Source: JALQXV01 sp964540445 (lineage in GTDB: Bacteria > Patescibacteriota > Saccharimonadia > Saccharimonadales > 2-12-FULL-41-12). From it: a stretch of DNA of 7,909 nucleotides. Under the pieces are notes generated by a model. That model was not told the origin of the DNA, made no database searches, and saw only the letters and a list, made by a program, of their open reading frames with translations. A program made the position numbers and the translations under genes. The DNA lies in NCBI GenBank assembly GCA_964540445.1, contig CAZIMF010000040.1, positions 1 to 7,909 on the forward strand, given 5' to 3'. Shown here piece by piece: positions 1 through 6,041 of the stretch. The first letter of the stretch is position 1; each line of letters begins with the position of its first letter.

Positions 1-1694
1 TCCGATCTAAACGCACCCTTAGCCCCCATTTTAAAGGCTTCGGCTGTTGGATATTCTTTCCATTCAACAATAAGGTCTTTATCGATTTGCTCGTTAACGA
101 TACGCTCAACTTCATCGAGTTGCTCGCGAGTCACTTTTTCGGGATGACTAAAGTCAAAACGGGTTCGCTCATTTGTAACGTTAGAGCCTCGCTGCACCAC
201 ATCTGGCCCCAATACTCGCCGCAACGCCTCGTACATTAAGTGAGTTGCCGTATGCAGCTTGACTGTTTCTCCAGAGTGATCGGCCAGGCCACCTTTAAAT
301 ACGCCTTTGCTGGCTGTTTGACTGCGCTCGCGTTGCTCTTTCAAAAGTGCATCAAACTCAGTCCGCCAGTTATCGGAGAGGTTTATCCCTTGCTTAAACG
401 CTTCTTCGGTACTGAGTTCGAGTGGAAAGCCATAGGTGTCTTGCAACATAAAAATTGAGGCACCATCAAGACTACCGTTTTTACTTAGTTTGCTAAATTC
501 GTTAAGGCCTTTGCGCAGAGTCTCGCGGAAAATACGTTCTTCGCGGACTAGCACAGCAATCACTGTTTGACGGCGCTCGGCTACCTCGGGGTAGTCGGCA
601 TGATACAGATCGGCAATAACCGGTACTATTTTCTCGAGAAAGTTTTGCTCAATACCCAGCTCAAACGCAAAACGAATCGCCCGCCGAAGCAACCGACGCA
701 TAACATACCCCTGCTCTTTATTTGAGGGCACCACGCCGTCAACAGCCAAGAATGTGGCTGCCCGCAGATGGTCAGCGATAACCCGCATGCTTTCGGTGTG
801 AGATTCATACTTTTTACCGCTCAGTTCTTGCAACTTTTCAACTATCGGCCACATAACACTAATCCGAAAAACATCCGGACTATCTATGGCTGCAGCTGCA
901 ATCCGCTCTACTCCGCCGCCAAAATCTACGTTTTGCTTTTCTAGGGGCTCAAAACCGTCTTCTGTCCGAAGATACTGCATAAACACCTGGTTGCCAATTT
1001 CCATAAAACGGCCACTGTCGCTGGCCGGATGGGCTAAACCATAGCCCTCGGCGTGATTTTGCTCGCCAAAATCGTAAAACACTTCGCTATCCGGGCCACA
1101 CGGATCACCAACCGGAGTCTTTTCGAGCCCGCCACCACGAGACCACCAGTTTTCACCGTCGTCGTAAAAGAATATGCGGCCACCTTGCATGCCCCTTTTA
1201 TTGCCCTCTTCCTGGCTCCCGATCGACACAATTGCGGCATCAATTCCCTTTTCAGCAAATAATTCTTTCCATATTTGGGCAGATTCATCATCTCGCTCAA
1301 TACCATATTTTTCGTCACCAATAAAACACGAGACGTAGAGTCGGTTCGGATCAAGCCCAACAACATTAGTTAAGAATTCAAAAAACCAACGTATTTGCTC
1401 TTTTTTAAAATAATCACCCAAGCTCCAGTTTCCCAGCATTTCAAAGAATGTGGTGTGCCGATTGTTCCCAATGTCATCTATGTCCTGAGCGCGGAGACAG
1501 GTTTGACTGTCAACTAAACGAGCGCCGGCTGGATGAGGCTGACCAAGCAAATACGGTATAAGGGGTTGCATGCCCGATCCGGTAAATAGGGTGGTCGGAT
1601 CATCTTGTGGTACCAACAAAGCGCGTGGGATGGGCGCGTGCCCCCGCTCTTTAAAGAACTCAATATATTTGTTTCGAATTGTCTGGGCATCCAT
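1..1694 (-). CDS. alaS: Alanyl-tRNA synthetase, 5' part (3' end cut by window edge)
   Basis: Charges tRNA-Ala with alanine in the cytoplasm. About 564 residues are visible, open to the left edge. The class II catalytic core is clear: TTLFTGSGMQPL near residues 34-45, RHTTFFEMLGNWSLGDYF at 79-96 (motif 2 region), NWWSR at 182-186, GDPCGPDSEVFYDFG at 196-210 and NVDFGGGVERI at 255-265. A tRNA-recognition helical part follows (YVMRRLLRRAIRFAFELG, 330-347). The editing-domain zinc motif HTATH is at 481-485 (bases 254-240); the second zinc motif (CxxxH) would lie beyond the edge. The roughly 90-residue beta-barrel that normally sits between the helical domain and HxxxH is absent, as in the short CPR-type enzymes. 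The ATG at 1694 is chosen because a TATAAT lies 11 nt upstream and the protein start (MDAQTIRNKYIEFF) aligns with the family N-terminus. Divergent to the gene at 1759. Confidence 0.97.
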   Translation of the reverse strand, partial: MDAQTIRNKYIEFFKERGHAPIPRALLVPQDDPTTLFTGSGMQPLIPYLLGQPHPAGARLVDSQTCLRAQDIDDIGNNRHTTFFEMLGNWSLGDYFKKEQIRWFFEFLTNVVGLDPNRLYVSCFIGDEKYGIERDDESAQIWKELFAEKGIDAAIVSIGSQEEGNKRGMQGGRIFFYDDGENWWSRGGGLEKTPVGDPCGPDSEVFYDFGEQNHAEGYGLAHPASDSGRFMEIGNQVFMQYLRTEDGFEPLEKQNVDFGGGVERIAAAAIDSPDVFRISVMWPIVEKLQELSGKKYESHTESMRVIADHLRAATFLAVDGVVPSNKEQGYVMRRLLRRAIRFAFELGIEQNFLEKIVPVIADLYHADYPEVAERRQTVIAVLVREERIFRETLRKGLNEFSKLSKNGSLDGASIFMLQDTYGFPLELSTEEAFKQGINLSDNWRTEFDALLKEQRERSQTASKGVFKGGLADHSGETVKLHTATHLMYEALRRVLGPDVVQRGSNVTNERTRFDFSHPEKVTREQLDEVERIVNEQIDKDLIVEWKEYPTAEAFKMGAKGAFRS

Positions 1695-1705
1695 ATCTTA
1701 CCTGA

Positions 1706-1711
1706 ATTATA
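1706..1711 (-). promoter_or_regulatory. -10 box of the alaS promoter
   Basis: A perfect TATAAT reads on the minus strand, 11 nt before the alaS ATG. The expected transcription start near 1699 leaves a leader of about 5 nt. No good -35 hexamer is seen at 16-18 nt spacing. AGG at 1703-1701 could mimic a Shine-Dalgarno site, but it would lie upstream of the predicted transcript start. Confidence 0.65.
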
Positions 1712-1719
1712 CTAGAAAC

Positions 1720-1747
1720 TTGACATTTTGCTATAAAATGGTATATT
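1720..1747 (+). promoter_or_regulatory. Promoter of the hypothetical gene at 1759
   Basis: A consensus -35 TTGACA (1720-1725), a 16-nt spacer and a -10 TATATT (1742-1747) lie 11 nt before the ATG at 1759. An alternative -10, TATTAT, is at 1744-1749. The start of transcription should fall near 1754-1756, so the message is nearly leaderless. The -35 box lies 9 bp from the divergent alaS -10 box, so the two promoters probably compete for space. Confidence 0.65.
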
Positions 1748-1758
1748 ATTACATAACT

Positions 1759-2529
1759 ATGCTGTATTTCGAGCACACTCCTAAAAACGTGGTGGACAAT
1801 CAGCCAGAACGGCTGGCGCTCATTATTGATAACGAGGAAGAACCTGGCAACAGAGAAGTGTTAGATAGAGTCCGTCGCGATCTCGTTACATTCGCCATTG
1901 AACGTTATGTCCGATACGGAATCGTCCCCCATCAGGTTACGGAAGTTGCAAATACTATACAGTCATTGGCCACGGCACCTTTTAACGATCTGCCAGTAGA
2001 AATCGTGGCCAATCTTCTTATTGACGATGAGAAAGAGGATGCTCTACCAATACTTGATGCCGAGACTAACTTGCTGGTGTGGGTCAACGAAGATACCGGC
2101 TCTTTTGAAATCTTTTCTTCAGCAGTTGCAATAGATCCAATCGAAGAATCAGAAGAACCAGAAAAAATTATATCGGACCCCGAAGCCGATCGGCTAATAG
2201 CAGAGTATGGATTTAATGCCACTAGCTTTCAGATAGAACCAGACTGTGATAATGAGGCAGTTGACTCGGATTATATTATGCATCGTTCGCTAGGTTTTAT
2301 ATGTGCTAATGGTCGCTACGTGCCCGTCATGACGGTACTTAACGCGCTTCACCCCGTTCGACAAGCAGTAGAACTTAGCAATCAAACTCAGCCAGCAGAA
2401 ACAGCAGAAGCAGTTGGCGGTGAACCTACGGAACAAATTGAGGCTATCCCAGTAGTTGTGAAATCAGCTGGTAATCTTTTTGTTTTAAGCGATGTACGTT
2501 CCCCTGGAAGGCCAACGTCCAGTTCTTAG
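1759..2529 (+). CDS. Acidic hypothetical protein, 256 aa
   Basis: I do not recognise the family. The product is soluble, with no signal peptide or membrane segment, and strongly acidic (EEEPG at 26-30, DDEKED at 89-94, EESEEPE at 129-135). A helical N-terminal part (about 31-90) is followed by a segment with sheet-like character (ILDAETNLLVWV, then SFEIFSSAVAI), another conserved-looking stretch (MHRSLGFICANGRYVPV, 174-190) and a Pro/Glu/Ala-rich low-complexity linker (about 206-228). The reading frame is open back to 1570, but that extension only mirrors the 5' end of alaS. The ATG at 1759 is preferred because a consensus promoter lies just upstream; ATG at 1738 would precede the -10 box. 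The last 29 codons including the stop overlap the convergent EVE gene on the other strand, so the C-terminus (RSPGRPTSSS) may be a recent extension. Well-placed promoter, length and composition argue that it is real. Confidence 0.72.
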   Translation: MLYFEHTPKNVVDNQPERLALIIDNEEEPGNREVLDRVRRDLVTFAIERYVRYGIVPHQVTEVANTIQSLATAPFNDLPVEIVANLLIDDEKEDALPILDAETNLLVWVNEDTGSFEIFSSAVAIDPIEESEEPEKIISDPEADRLIAEYGFNATSFQIEPDCDNEAVDSDYIMHRSLGFICANGRYVPVMTVLNALHPVRQAVELSNQTQPAETAEAVGGEPTEQIEAIPVVVKSAGNLFVLSDVRSPGRPTSSS

Positions 2530-2872
2530 CAGGCCAACGCTCAGCGTATTCATAGCTACCAAGAAAATCCTCAACCGGTAGATAATCACCCGGCTTACGG
2601 ACTTTTTGCATCTTAATTTGAAAACGGAACGGATAGGTCTCGCCCGGTTTAGTTGATTCCCAGATTTTAGTCTGATCTTCGTAATACTCGCTGGTAGCAG
2701 TTGCCTCGCCCGCAATTGCTTTAATTTTTGTTACATAAAAGAAAACCGTGTCCCCTGGCCGCACTTCGGCCGCCGCTTTGCGCCATCGGCTTTTCATCCC
2801 TGCAATATCAAACCCACGCGCCCGTGACGTCTCAAAATTCTCAACCGAGCTAACCAACAACCAGTGTGTCAT
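2444..2872 (-). CDS. EVE-domain protein, UPF0310-like, 142 aa
   Basis: Small soluble protein made of a single EVE (PUA-like) domain. The family fold binds modified bases in nucleic acids; its substrate in bacteria is generally unknown. Visible family signatures are THWLLVSS (2-9), GFDIAGMKSRWRKAA (20-34), RPGDTVFFYVTKIKAIAGEAT (38-58, start to end), YYEDQTKIW (63-71), YPFRF (80-84) and WTLAFQGNVHRLKQKDYQLI at the C-terminus. At 142 residues it fits the usual length of about 140. The ATG at 2872 begins exactly at the family N-terminus and has GGGGAG abutting it, which is an oddly close ribosome site. The frame stays open to an ATG at 2938, adding 22 residues without family resemblance. The 3' end overlaps the convergent gene ending at 2529. 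It lies 236 bp downstream of mnmA on the same strand. Confidence 0.9.
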   Translation of the reverse strand: MTHWLLVSSVENFETSRARGFDIAGMKSRWRKAAAEVRPGDTVFFYVTKIKAIAGEATATSEYYEDQTKIWESTKPGETYPFRFQIKMQKVRKPGDYLPVEDFLGSYEYAERWPAKNWTLAFQGNVHRLKQKDYQLISQLLG

Positions 2873-2960
2873 CTCCCCATTGAACCACACATATTGTTTG
2901 ATACAAATTAACCCATAATTCTTGTTTTCATAAACCATTCATAGTGCGTGCTGGCGACTC

Positions 2961-3005
2961 GGTAACTAATTGATTGCTCTATTTGATAACTGATTGGGTA
3001 CTCTA
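2961..3005. repeat. Imperfect tandem repeat, two 21-bp units
   Basis: Bases 2961-2981 and 2985-3005 match at 16 of 21 positions with a 24-bp period; both contain TAACT, ATTG and CTCTA. CTCGGTA occurs just before the first unit and again just after the second (within 3006-3012). It lies in the non-coding stretch between the EVE gene and mnmA. No function is evident. Confidence 0.4.
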
Positions 3006-3007
3006 CT

Positions 3008-3060
3008 CGGTACTATATCTGCACTTCATTAAAACTTCATGAAACAGAGATATAGTACCG
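3008..3060. repeat. 13-bp perfect inverted repeat with 27-nt loop
   Basis: CGGTACTATATCT at 3008-3020 is repeated as its exact reverse complement at 3048-3060. The 27-nt interval contains ACTTCAT twice (11-bp period) and the palindrome TTCATGAA (3036-3043). It lies downstream of mnmA and upstream of the EVE gene. There is no T-run after the stem on either strand, so it is a poor intrinsic terminator. It could be a protein-binding dyad, an RNA processing stem or a remnant of a small mobile element. Confidence 0.6.
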
Positions 3061-3108
3061 CAAACCATACTAGTACAACCCTTACCTCGAAGAGTAGCTG
3101 AGCCTAGA

Positions 3109-4194
3109 TTAGGTGGTGGCAGAGATGATGCCGCCGCCGAGCACACGATCACCGTCGTATATAACAGCTGACTGGCCTGGGCCAGTGGCGCGTTGGGCGG
3201 TCTGCAACGTTATAACAGCATGGTCGGGTTCGACCGCAAGGGTACAGCCTATTAACGGACCACGATAACGCAATCGAACCTGGTAATTTGCCGAGTTCGT
3301 CGAAGACTGTGGGTTGTCGAAGCTGGTGGGCGACGGCGGATTGGTTATCCAATGGACGTCGCGAATAATGACGTTATGCGCCCAGAGGGAGGTGTCGTCT
3401 AAGTCGGTGGTCACATACACCGTATTGGTATTCATGTCTTTATGTGACACGTAGTACGGCAGGCCGCCGCCGACGTTAAGACCATGCCGTTGACCAATGG
3501 TATAAAAAATTGCCCCGTCATGATTGCCTATTGTTTGGCCGTTGGTATCAATAATCGGGCCTGGTTCGGTGGGAACATATTGCTTTAAGAATTCCTTAAT
3601 ACCTACTTTGCCCACGAAACAGATACCCTGGCTGTCTTTTTTATCTGCGGTTGGCAAAGCAAATGCGGTAGCACGAGTACGGACTTCGTCTTTGGTTGCG
3701 AAATCACCAATTGGAAAGAGCGTTCGCTGAAGCGCATCGTTGGTTACGCGATAGAGAAAATAGGTTTGATCTTTAATCTTATTCGCTGCGGTGAGTAGCT
3801 CGCCATTTTGAGTGCGAGCATAGTGGCCAGTGGCTATCATATCAGCGCCCTGCTCGAGTGCAGTGTCGAGGAATAGCTTGAACTTGATTTCTTGGTTGCA
3901 CATAATGTCGGGGTTTGGAGTACGGCCGGCTTTGTACTCGTTTATCATATAGTCGACTACCTTATGCTTGTACTGCTCTTCAAAGTCAAAGACACATAAG
4001 TCGATACCCAGCCGTACAGCAACACGCTTAGCATCCTGAAAATCTTCTTTCCAGGGGCAGATAAAACCGGGAATGTCTTGGGTCCAGTTTTTCATATACA
4101 CGCCCACGACGTCATAGCCCTGCTCTTGCAACAAGGCGGCTGTGAGCGAGCTATCAACGCCGCCGCTCATCCCAACAAATACTTTTTTAGACAT
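3109..4194 (-). CDS. mnmA: tRNA-specific 2-thiouridylase MnmA
   Basis: Makes the 2-thio group of wobble uridine 34 in tRNA-Lys, -Glu and -Gln, using ATP and a relayed persulfide. The 361-residue length is normal for the family. The ATP-binding PP-loop SGGVDSS is at 10-16, followed by GVYMKNW (31-37). The catalytic cysteine is C99 in PNPDIMCNQEIKF (93-105), ATGHYAR is at 121-127, and the second catalytic cysteine is C192 in SQGICFVG (188-195). The PUA-like and C-terminal barrel parts include YTIGQRHGLNVGGG (231-244), RYRGP (309-313), ATGPGQSAVIYDG (336-348) and VLGGGII (351-357). A Ser/Asn/Pro-rich stretch (285-303) looks like a loose linker. The ATG at 4194 gives the standard short N-terminus and sits 8 nt after a TATAAT, so the mRNA is probably leaderless. 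Confidence 0.97.
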   Translation of the reverse strand: MSKKVFVGMSGGVDSSLTAALLQEQGYDVVGVYMKNWTQDIPGFICPWKEDFQDAKRVAVRLGIDLCVFDFEEQYKHKVVDYMINEYKAGRTPNPDIMCNQEIKFKLFLDTALEQGADMIATGHYARTQNGELLTAANKIKDQTYFLYRVTNDALQRTLFPIGDFATKDEVRTRATAFALPTADKKDSQGICFVGKVGIKEFLKQYVPTEPGPIIDTNGQTIGNHDGAIFYTIGQRHGLNVGGGLPYYVSHKDMNTNTVYVTTDLDDTSLWAHNVIIRDVHWITNPPSPTSFDNPQSSTNSANYQVRLRYRGPLIGCTLAVEPDHAVITLQTAQRATGPGQSAVIYDGDRVLGGGIISATT

Positions 4195-4202
4195 AGATCT
4201 GT

Positions 4203-4208
4203 ATTATA
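4203..4208 (-). promoter_or_regulatory. -10 box of the mnmA promoter
   Basis: A perfect TATAAT on the minus strand lies 8 nt before the mnmA ATG, placing the transcription start within 1-3 nt of the start codon. No good -35 is present; the nearest resemblance is TTGCAT (4233-4228), at 19-nt spacing. Confidence 0.6.
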
Positions 4209-4212
4209 CAGT

Positions 4213-4218
4213 TATAAT
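4213..4218 (+). promoter_or_regulatory. -10 box of the CPBP-family gene
   Basis: A perfect TATAAT lies 9 nt before the ATG at 4228. It forms an exact dyad with the mnmA -10 box, separated by 4 nt (CAGT). A -35-like TAGACA is at 4188-4193 with a long 19-nt spacing, inside the first codons of mnmA. Confidence 0.6.
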
Positions 4219-4227
4219 CGAGACAAT

Positions 4228-5025
4228 ATGCAACGTATTTTTGAACATATAGCCTTGTGGTTACTGTGCATTGCCGGAGTTATCCTGATTGGTTTTCAAC
4301 TAAAACCTTTTGGATGGATTGTGTTAGCACTATCGATGATGGCGCTTACCTACTGCCGACCGGTATTTGCTAAACACCTTATCTTGGTACAAATTTCGCT
4401 GGGAATTGTTGGACTAGCTTCGATTGATACTGATATCCGCACAGCACCGGCACTTACATTTACCGCCTTACTTACGGCAGCCGTACTGTTTCCTTTTTTA
4501 TTTTCAAAGTATGTTTATAAAGAAAAGCTGATTTCGTTTCCTCTTCGTGGCAAGCGCCGGTGGCATAAAAAAGAAGTTGCCTATGTTGCCCTTGCCGGAT
4601 TGATTGCCTTTTTTGTTCTCCCTATTTATTTGCGTACCGGTGCAGATCCGGTATATCAGAATTGGCCAAATGTTAGGAGCACGGGCGACATTCTTAGATT
4701 ATTTATTGGCACCAATGCTCTCGGTATCTGGGATGAGTTATTTTTTGTTTGTACTGCATTGGCTATATTTCGACGTTACTTCCGATTTTGGGAGGCGAAC
4801 CTGGCACAAGCAGTCTTATTTACCGCCTTTTTACATGAACTCGGCTTTACCGGTTGGATATTCATTTTAATTTACATTTTTGCATTGCTACAAGGTTATA
4901 TTTTTAGCAAAACAGAATCACTGCTGTATATCCTTGCAATTCACTTAACTATCGACTTTATCCTATTTCTGGCACTTGTTAATGCCTGGAACCCGCGCTG
5001 GGTAGACATATTCTATCTGGGGTAA
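4228..5025 (+). CDS. CPBP (CAAX/Abi)-family membrane protein, 265 aa
   Basis: Polytopic membrane protein, apparently 7-8 hydrophobic segments (about 7-24, 27-45, 50-66, 74-94, 117-134, 168-183, 193-225, 231-251). The C-terminal half resembles the CPBP intramembrane metalloprotease domain. Motif 1 appears as WDELFF (168-173), with D169-E170 in place of the Glu pair and no Arg at the usual +4 spacing. Motif 2 is H203 in LFTAFLHELGF, with the Phe shifted one residue from FxxxH. Motif 3 is H239xxxD243 in AIHLTID. The metal ligands could be intact while motif 1 is degenerate, so activity is uncertain. Substrate is unknown; relatives process prenylated proteins or act in bacteriocin immunity. The ATG at 4228 is chosen over upstream in-frame codons because these lie inside mnmA and the -10 box precedes 4228 by 9 nt. 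Its stop is 4 bp from the convergent stop at 5030. Confidence 0.8.
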   Translation: MQRIFEHIALWLLCIAGVILIGFQLKPFGWIVLALSMMALTYCRPVFAKHLILVQISLGIVGLASIDTDIRTAPALTFTALLTAAVLFPFLFSKYVYKEKLISFPLRGKRRWHKKEVAYVALAGLIAFFVLPIYLRTGADPVYQNWPNVRSTGDILRLFIGTNALGIWDELFFVCTALAIFRRYFRFWEANLAQAVLFTAFLHELGFTGWIFILIYIFALLQGYIFSKTESLLYILAIHLTIDFILFLALVNAWNPRWVDIFYLG

Positions 5026-5029
5026 AGGG

Positions 5030-5932
5030 TTAACTAATATCTTCGCGGCGTTCAAGACGTTTGCGCAGTACATAGAGCTCGTACCGTTTACCAAGCCAGA
5101 ATGAAGCAGCAATTAGAGGAATAGCGATTGCGGCCGGCCACCAGAGGATTCTAGTTCGGGTAATTACGTTGCTGCTATCACCACCTTTTTGATCGGTGCC
5201 ATTACTCTGACCTAGCGGACCATTACCAACGCCTACAAGCTGCAAGAAGGCCAAGTTACCATCTTTGTCTGTGGCCCGAATAATAACATTGTAGACACCA
5301 GGGGTATCATAGACATGCGTAATATTGAACGTACCGGGAAATGCCTGACTAATAATATCGGCGGTTTTGCCATCTCCCCAATCAACGGTAATAGCGTATG
5401 GTCCATTACCTCCAGTAAGCGTGATTGGCCAGCTGAGTTGTTGGCCGGGGTTTGCCCCACGCTTGGCAAACGGACTAGTTAGCGAGATGCGGTTTGGCGC
5501 AACCGAACCGGTAAAAGGAAACGTTACTGTCACGGTGTTAGAATCTGGGCCTGCCTGATCGAGCGCATCATAGACACGTGCAACTAGTTCGTTACGACCG
5601 CTAAATAAATCTATTTGTATCGAGAAACTACCGTTTGTACATTGGGCTGCACCGGCAAAAACGTTGTTCTTGAAAATCTTAACCAGCAAACCGTTTGGAC
5701 AAATACCCGTTACCGTTACGGGGAGATTTGTAATGGTGGAGCCGTCTCTTGGGAATGAAATAGTAGCTCCGGTCGTCGGTGGCGCACTGTTGATAGTCCC
5801 CTCAAGCCCCACTGCCCCATCTTCTTGAGCGGCGTGCAGTACCGGCGACTTAAGAACAGTAGCTAGGCACAACGCCAAAATAACACCGACTGCCATCGCT
5901 ATAGATACTTTAATACTACGGTTGATGTTCAT
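5030..5932 (-). CDS. Membrane-anchored surface protein with Ig-like and PKD domains
   Basis: Predicted exported protein of 300 residues. An N-terminal signal sequence (basic start, hydrophobic 8-27, probable cleavage after HAA at 33-35) precedes a bacterial Ig-like beta domain (about 55-140; C78 and C98 could form a disulfide). A PKD domain follows (about 145-235) with the diagnostic WGDG at 185-188 and THVYDTPGVYNVIIRATDKDG at 205-225. A hydrophilic Gly/Ser/Asn linker (236-258) leads to a transmembrane helix (about 264-280) and a short basic cytoplasmic tail rich in Arg. PKD domains usually mediate protein or carbohydrate contacts; the ligand is unknown. It is the last of three exported proteins on this strand but is separated from the gene before it by a terminator. 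No clear promoter or ribosome site precedes ATG 5932; TGCTAAGAT at 5980-5972 could be an extended -10. Confidence 0.85.
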   Translation of the reverse strand: MNINRSIKVSIAMAVGVILALCLATVLKSPVLHAAQEDGAVGLEGTINSAPPTTGATISFPRDGSTITNLPVTVTGICPNGLLVKIFKNNVFAGAAQCTNGSFSIQIDLFSGRNELVARVYDALDQAGPDSNTVTVTFPFTGSVAPNRISLTSPFAKRGANPGQQLSWPITLTGGNGPYAITVDWGDGKTADIISQAFPGTFNITHVYDTPGVYNVIIRATDKDGNLAFLQLVGVGNGPLGQSNGTDQKGGDSSNVITRTRILWWPAAIAIPLIAASFWLGKRYELYVLRKRLERREDIS

Positions 5933-5959
5933 GTTAGATAACTTTTATTTACTTAACTT

Positions 5960-5987
5960 CTGCTTACACCTATCTTAGCATAAGCAG
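5960..5987. repeat. 7-bp inverted repeat upstream of the PKD gene
   Basis: CTGCTTA (5960-5966) and TAAGCAG (5981-5987) are exact reverse complements separated by 14 nt. The interval holds an extended -10-like TGCTAAGAT on the minus strand. It could be an operator or chance. Confidence 0.3.
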
Positions 5988-5992
5988 TGAAA

Positions 5993-6024
5993 TAAAATGG
6001 CCCGGATAATACCGGACCATTTTA
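5993..6024 (-). terminator. Intrinsic terminator after the DUF916-like gene
   Basis: A stem of about 13 bp with one mismatch: TAAAATGG-C-CCGG (5993-6005) pairs with CCGG-A-CCATTTTA (6012-6024) around the loop ATAATA. On the minus strand the stem ends in a T-rich run (TTTTATTT), 18 nt beyond the stop at 6042. It should separate the DUF916-like gene from the PKD gene. The stem is near-symmetric, so some termination of plus-strand transcripts is possible, though these lack a long T-run. Confidence 0.8.
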
Positions 6025-6041
6025 GATGTAAAGCAGATTAT

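Noticed and set aside
285..335. Barrel loss in AlaRS as a sequencing deletion
   Set aside because: The frame is uninterrupted across the junction and the joined sequence resembles the barrel-less CPR-type enzymes as I recall them.
1053..1366. Open frames on both strands within alaS
   Set aside because: They are shadows of the strongly conserved alaS frame and have no signals of their own.
1701..1703. AGG before alaS as a Shine-Dalgarno site
   Set aside because: It lies only 2 nt past the -10 box, upstream of the predicted transcript start, so it would not be in the mRNA.
1570..1758. N-terminal extension of the hypothetical protein upstream of 1759
   Set aside because: It is antisense to the conserved start of alaS and precedes the consensus promoter at 1720-1747.
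2509..2544. 14-bp near-direct repeat (AGGCCAACG twice, 22 bp apart)
   Set aside because: It falls inside the EVE gene and encodes the conserved residues around RWPAKNWTLA, so coding constraint and chance explain it.
2873..2938. Upstream ATG at 2938 as the start of the EVE gene
   Set aside because: The added 22 residues do not resemble the family, and no promoter or ribosome site fits 2938. It cannot be fully excluded.
3008..3060. The 13-bp inverted repeat as the mnmA terminator
   Set aside because: The stem is A/T-rich with a 27-nt loop and no T-run follows it on either strand.
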